Source: Patescibacteria group bacterium (GTDB lineage: Bacteria; Patescibacteriota; JABMPQ01; JAHIRA01). From it: a DNA stretch of 17,351 nucleotides. Positions 14,536-17,351 of this stretch are shown here, piece after piece. The notes under the pieces are model-generated. The model did not search any database, was not told the origin of the DNA, and saw only the letters and a program-made list of their open reading frames with translations. The stretch is from assembly GCA_018818905.1 (NCBI GenBank), contig JAHIRA010000046.1, positions 1-17,351 on the forward strand. Direction: 5' to 3'. A program made the translations under genes and the position numbers. Numbering within the stretch: position 1 is the first letter of the stretch; every line of letters begins with the position of its first letter.

Positions 14536-16134
14536 TTACTTCATTTCCTGAACTGTCGCAAAGTTGTAACCTGCATTCTGAACACGGGCGATAATTTCAT
14601 CAAGAGCAGATGCTGAGGCACGTGATTGAGTATGAATTAGAATAATGGAACCGTCTCGCAGGCCGGCAAGAGAATGGCTGATTACTGATGAGCGGGAGGC
14701 GCCTTGTCTTGAGTCGTATGAATCAGCAGTCCAATGAATATGGCGATAGCCTATACTTTGAATTACCTGATCAGTTCTGGCGTTTCTGGCTCCACCCGGG
14801 TATCTGAAATAGGGCCTTGTTGTTTTGCCGGTAATGCTTTTTGCAATATCATCAGACAAATTTATTTCATGCTTCATTCGGCCTTCTGAGATGCGTGTAA
14901 AAGAGGGGTGACTATAACTATGATTGGCCAGCTGATGTCCTTCGTCCGTGATGCGTTTTATGGTAGCAGGTCTGCCCTGCATGGCGTCACCAAGGATAAA
15001 GAATGTAGCCTTAACCTTTCTTCTCTTGAGGACATCAAGCATCGTCTCAAAGGAGCCACCATTAGAGTAGCCATCATCAATAGTTAGGGCAACACAATTT
15101 CTCTCGCATTTTTTGACCAGTTTTGCTTTGGGAGCGGGGGAAGTAATAATCTCTTCTTTTCCATCTTGGTTGGTATCGCCAGTGGCTGGGATAACTCCTC
15201 CCGAATAATCTTCATTATAAGCAAAGACTTGTTTGCCGGCCCATTGGCCATTTTCATAAAAAACACGTACCTGAGGACTTCCGCCTTCACCTGCTCCGGT
15301 AATGATCTCGTCTTTACCATCGCCGTTTGTATCACCCGTAGCCACGTAAGCTCCGCCCTCAAAAGAGCTAGGATAAGCTAAAAATTGACTAATAACATTT
15401 TTGCTATCATTGACTTGATAAGATTTAATCCAGGCCTGCCCTTCAGAAAGTTGGCTGGTCACAATGTCGGCTTGTCCATCTCCATCAATGTCACCGCTGG
15501 CCACAGAAATACCCCCTCTGTAGTTGGGATGAAAGGCCATAGTTTGCCAGATAGCTTGGCCCTGATCATTAAAAACTCTGATTTGTGGGCCACCATCTGG
15601 GCCAGTGCCTGTTATAATCTCATCTTTGCCATTTCCGTTGGTGTCGCCACAAGTGACATTGACTCCACCACGGAAGTTTTTGTTGTAGGCAAAGAATTGT
15701 AGAATGGGCTGACGGTCTCTAAAAACTCTGACCTGGGGTCCACCGGTTGAGCCGGCGCCGGTAACGATTTCATTTTCTCCGTCACCATCAATATCACAAC
15801 TGGCAACTTTGACACCGCCACGAAAGTTATCTTGATAGGCAAAAAAATCTTGTCCGAGCCACTGGCCATTATGATCAAAACCTCTAACTTGGGGCCCGCC
15901 TCCTGTGCCGGCGCCAATAATGATATCTTTTTTGCTGTCATCGAAGTCTAGATAAGCTCCTTTCCTAAAGCTCTCCGGGAAAGCATCAAAATCAATTTTA
16001 ACTTCTCTAAGATTGTCATCAAATACTTTGATCTGAGTCTTCATGACATCAGTAGCCGATAGGGGAGAAAAAGGTAATAAAAAAAGACCCAAAATCAGGG
16101 TCAAGGTGAGAAAAATTTTGTTTTTCATTTTCAT
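14536..16134 (-). CDS. Secreted polysaccharide deacetylase with FG-GAP/VCBS-like repeats
   Basis: This 532-residue protein has a signal peptide (about 1-27, ending SPLSA). It is followed by five clear calcium-type repeats with D-x-[DN]-x-[DN]-G motifs at about 114-127, 163-177, 215-228, 268-281 and 319-332, plus a degenerate one near 64-79. Each is about 50 residues with G-x-G-x-G-G-P-Q-[VI]-R, as in beta-propeller FG-GAP/VCBS repeats. The C-terminal half (about 344-532) is a NodB-type deacetylase: TIDDG (351-355), H405-S-Y-S-H409, RYPGGAR (444-450), HWTADSYDS and LIHTQ. The metal ligands D353 (by position), D354, H405 and H409 are present. It probably removes acetyl groups from surface or extracellular polysaccharide, with the repeats for binding or spacing. 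The repeat-plus-NodB pairing is unusual. It has its own promoter at 16158-16186. Confidence 0.9.
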   Translation of the reverse strand: MKMKNKIFLTLTLILGLFLLPFSPLSATDVMKTQIKVFDDNLREVKIDFDAFPESFRKGAYLDFDDSKKDIIIGAGTGGGPQVRGFDHNGQWLGQDFFAYQDNFRGGVKVASCDIDGDGENEIVTGAGSTGGPQVRVFRDRQPILQFFAYNKNFRGGVNVTCGDTNGNGKDEIITGTGPDGGPQIRVFNDQGQAIWQTMAFHPNYRGGISVASGDIDGDGQADIVTSQLSEGQAWIKSYQVNDSKNVISQFLAYPSSFEGGAYVATGDTNGDGKDEIITGAGEGGSPQVRVFYENGQWAGKQVFAYNEDYSGGVIPATGDTNQDGKEEIITSPAPKAKLVKKCERNCVALTIDDGYSNGGSFETMLDVLKRRKVKATFFILGDAMQGRPATIKRITDEGHQLANHSYSHPSFTRISEGRMKHEINLSDDIAKSITGKTTRPYFRYPGGARNARTDQVIQSIGYRHIHWTADSYDSRQGASRSSVISHSLAGLRDGSIILIHTQSRASASALDEIIARVQNAGYNFATVQEMK

Positions 16135-16157
16135 ATTTGTTGTTGATCTCTGCGCTT

Positions 16158-16186
16158 ATTATACAAAAAAATGAAAAAAATGACTA
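16158..16186 (-). promoter_or_regulatory. Promoter of the deacetylase gene
   Basis: On the minus strand TAGTCA (16186-16181), a 17-base T-rich spacer and a perfect TATAAT (16163-16158) precede the gene by about 24 bases. It lies directly downstream of the minus-strand terminator at 16190-16240, so the deacetylase begins a new transcript. Confidence 0.65.
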
Positions 16187-16189
16187 TAT

Positions 16190-16240
16190 AAAAAAGGGCG
16201 TGATGCAATCTCAAGAAGGGGTATGAGATACATCACGCCT
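16190..16240 (-). terminator. Strong intrinsic terminator (minus strand)
   Basis: A two-part stem, GGCGTGATG (16197-16205 with 16231-16239, nine pairs) and ATCTCA (16208-16213 with 16224-16229, six pairs), is separated by a small asymmetric bulge and has a ten-base loop. On the minus strand it is followed by six T residues (16195-16190). It ends the transcript of the Cys-rich protein or of an RNA lying between. Confidence 0.9.
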
Positions 16241-16474
16241 AGTCACTGACTTTCCCGGAGGAGGGTGGGAGGAGTCAAGACGAGCTTTGGAGCTAAGAAA
16301 AAGAGCTGAAATTAAAAGGAACTTGGAACATAAACACATCATCCATCTACTCCTAGTAAACTATATAAATATACTAAGGAAAGATGTCTCCGCTTTTATC
16401 TACCAAAGAAGATTCAAATTAAGAATCCTTCATCGGTAGACTATCTATTGATGATAAGTTCATGTTCCAAATTT
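16241..16474. other. Non-coding region between Cys-rich protein gene and terminator
   Basis: No convincing ORF was found on either strand; the best is a 17-codon minus-strand frame starting near 16349 that overlaps the inverted repeat. The stretch holds a perfect AGTCA-c-TGACT palindrome (16241-16251), a G-rich run (16257-16274) and a large inverted repeat (16323-16470). It reads as a long structured 3' region or an RNA gene of the minus-strand transcript that ends at 16190. Confidence 0.6.
16323..16470 (-). ncRNA. Candidate structured RNA or palindromic element (three-way junction)
   Basis: The ends pair as an 18-of-21 helix. TTGGAACAT (16323-16331) pairs perfectly with 16462-16470, and the helix continues AAC (16333-16335) and ATCATC (16338-16343) to 16450 with three mismatches. 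Inside are two more helices: CTCCTAGTA region 16351-16358 with 16372-16380 (eight pairs, one bulge), and 16399-16440. The latter has TCTACC/GGTAGA outside and GAA-GATTC/GAATC-c-TTC inside with a seven-base loop. The element starts four bases after the stop of the Cys-rich protein gene and precedes a strong terminator on the same strand, which favours the minus strand. Strand and RNA nature are inferred; A+T-rich DNA can pair by chance. Confidence 0.4.
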
Positions 16475-17351
16475 TCAAGGTACAATTTGTATCCCGCCAC
16501 CTTTTGGGGTTTCGACCCATAGGATTTTCCCTATATAGGAGCAGGATCTGACGATTTGCCAGGGCCAGCTATCACCTTTTCCTCTGGGGTGAATGAAGTC
16601 GTGGTGAGAGGGAATGGTAGGACTGGTCCCGTTTGACTGGTGATCCTTCCAGCAGTCAGCTCGTGTCCAAGAGCTACATTTGCTAGAAAAATAAGTCACG
16701 TCGTGTGTCCCAGTGATCGAGAGTATTCGAGTTGACCCATCGAAGTTGATTCGACACTGGTAGTTTTGATTAATACACACTCCTTTGACACAGGAGGAGG
16801 TGCAAGCATACTGATTGACCCACTTGGAGCCGTCTGACATGCAGACGTAAATCATGGTCCCAACACATTTTCTAATGTTAGGAACACAGACTTGTCCGGG
16901 CGCTGGAGGAGGTGGCCAGTTTGATGGAGGTGGGGTAGAAGCTACACATTTCTGGTTTTCGCATTTGTCCTGGCAGGTTTGTTTTTGCGTCCATGCCAGA
17001 CCGTCGCTGCGGCAGATTTCCAAATTCTTGCCGGAACAGCGCAGAGTTCCTGGGGTACAGATTTTATTGGGAGGAGCCTTGCAAATCCACTGGCCGTCGC
17101 AACCATAATCGCACTTCTTGTAATTCCATTTACAGCCATCAGGAGAACATTTGCCATACGTGCCATTTTTGCATTCTTCTTGATTGGGGATGCAAACCCG
17201 GTCCTGACAGGCATAGTTTTTACATCCACACTGGCAGGCTTTTGGAGTCCATTTGGTACCATCCGCTGAACAACTGCGTTGATTGTTGCTGTCGGTGCAT
17301 TCGCGTTGATTGGGGATACAGACACGCTGAGGAGCTTTCTTGCAGATCAAT
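16475..17351 (-). CDS. Cysteine-rich tandem-repeat extracellular protein (5' end outside window)
   Basis: About 291 codons of the C-terminal part are visible; the frame runs off the right edge, where the apparent first codon (TTG) is in mid-repeat. Four repeats of roughly 40-50 residues share V/I-C-x-P-[NG]-x3-C, then C-x-x-D-G-x-x-W, then C-x3-C-x4-C (six cysteines each). They begin at about residues 11, 52, 98 and 153. A proline-rich linker (TPPPSNWPPPPAPGQ) separates the third and fourth. A C-terminal domain (about 196-291) follows, with further cysteines and HHDFIHPRGKGDSWPW, that I do not recognise. Such disulfide-rich repeats suit an extracellular surface protein; similar 'C-x-P-G...C...DG..W...C' repeats occur in myxobacterial surface proteins, as far as I recall. 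A signal peptide should lie outside the window. No function is assigned. Confidence 0.8.
   Translation of the reverse strand, partial: LICKKAPQRVCIPNQRECTDSNNQRSCSADGTKWTPKACQCGCKNYACQDRVCIPNQEECKNGTYGKCSPDGCKWNYKKCDYGCDGQWICKAPPNKICTPGTLRCSGKNLEICRSDGLAWTQKQTCQDKCENQKCVASTPPPSNWPPPPAPGQVCVPNIRKCVGTMIYVCMSDGSKWVNQYACTSSCVKGVCINQNYQCRINFDGSTRILSITGTHDVTYFSSKCSSWTRADCWKDHQSNGTSPTIPSHHDFIHPRGKGDSWPWQIVRSCSYIGKILWVETPKGGGIQIVP

Noticed and set aside
14650..16000. Nucleotide tandem repeats in the deacetylase gene as a repeat array or CRISPR
   Set aside because: The periodic similarity follows codons of the calcium-binding protein repeats and the units diverge at third positions. There are no uniform spacers.
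16330..16355. A 17-codon minus-strand ORF after an AGGAG-like sequence
   Set aside because: It is too short to support, it lies in the arm of the inverted repeat, and the AGGAG is part of the internal helix at 16351-16380.
16323..16470. Integron attC recombination site
   Set aside because: A paired element just after a stop codon recalls attC, but I find no GTTRRRY and RYYYAAC boxes at its ends and no integrase or cassette series.

Overview
The window looks like a chromosomal piece of a Candidate Phyla Radiation (Patescibacteria) bacterium, probably from the Parcubacteria side. The reasons are the moderate A+T content, tightly packed short operons, frequent absence of Shine-Dalgarno sequences, and two protein types that I recall as typical of these genomes: a large VirD4/TraG-like ATPase and a conserved small protein with an acidic tail. 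TGA is used as an ordinary stop (for example at 142-144, 3090-3092 and 10830-10832), so this is not a lineage that reads UGA as glycine. The taxonomic call rests on gene content and memory of family sequences, not on a search.

Layout. (1) 1-3092, plus strand: an envelope-glycan cluster. It holds the tail of a GT4-type glycosyltransferase, a small DUF1648-like membrane protein, a membrane-bound GT2 glycosyltransferase and a WecA/MraY-type polyprenyl-phosphate sugar-1-phosphate transferase. (2) 3089-3500: rplU (bL21) alone, with its own promoter and a terminator. (3) 3520-7313, minus strand: recR, ybaB and dnaB form one operon (dnaB first), preceded by cysS as a separate unit with its own terminator. 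(4) 7322-7624, plus strand: a complete small transcription unit encoding a 54-residue single-pass membrane protein with a consensus Shine-Dalgarno. (5) 7627-10832, plus: a charged coiled-coil protein and an 864-residue VirD4/TraG/HerA-like ATPase. (6) 10843-13877, plus: a conserved small protein with an acidic tail, a GtrA-family flippase-like protein, dnaX, and tRNA-Gln(UUG). (7) 13956-17351: accessory cell-surface genes. These are a lipoprotein on the plus strand, and on the minus strand a secreted polysaccharide deacetylase with FG-GAP/VCBS-like repeats and a cysteine-rich repeat protein cut by the window edge. Between the last two lies a non-coding stretch of about 340 bases with a strong terminator and a large inverted repeat that could fold into a three-way junction.

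The genes fall into two themes. The housekeeping theme is replication and repair (dnaB, dnaX, recR, ybaB) plus translation (rplU, cysS, tRNA-Gln). The cell-surface theme is glycan assembly (GT4, GT2, WecA-like, GtrA), surface display and modification (deacetylase, Cys-rich protein, lipoprotein) and possibly macromolecule transfer (VirD4-like ATPase). I see no CRISPR array, transposase, prophage or integrase. The points most worth a second look are the 54-residue membrane protein, the possible structured RNA at 16323-16470, the altered HIGH motif of the cysteinyl-tRNA synthetase, the altered active-site residues of the WecA-like enzyme, and the unassigned domains of the VirD4-like ATPase and the Cys-rich protein.
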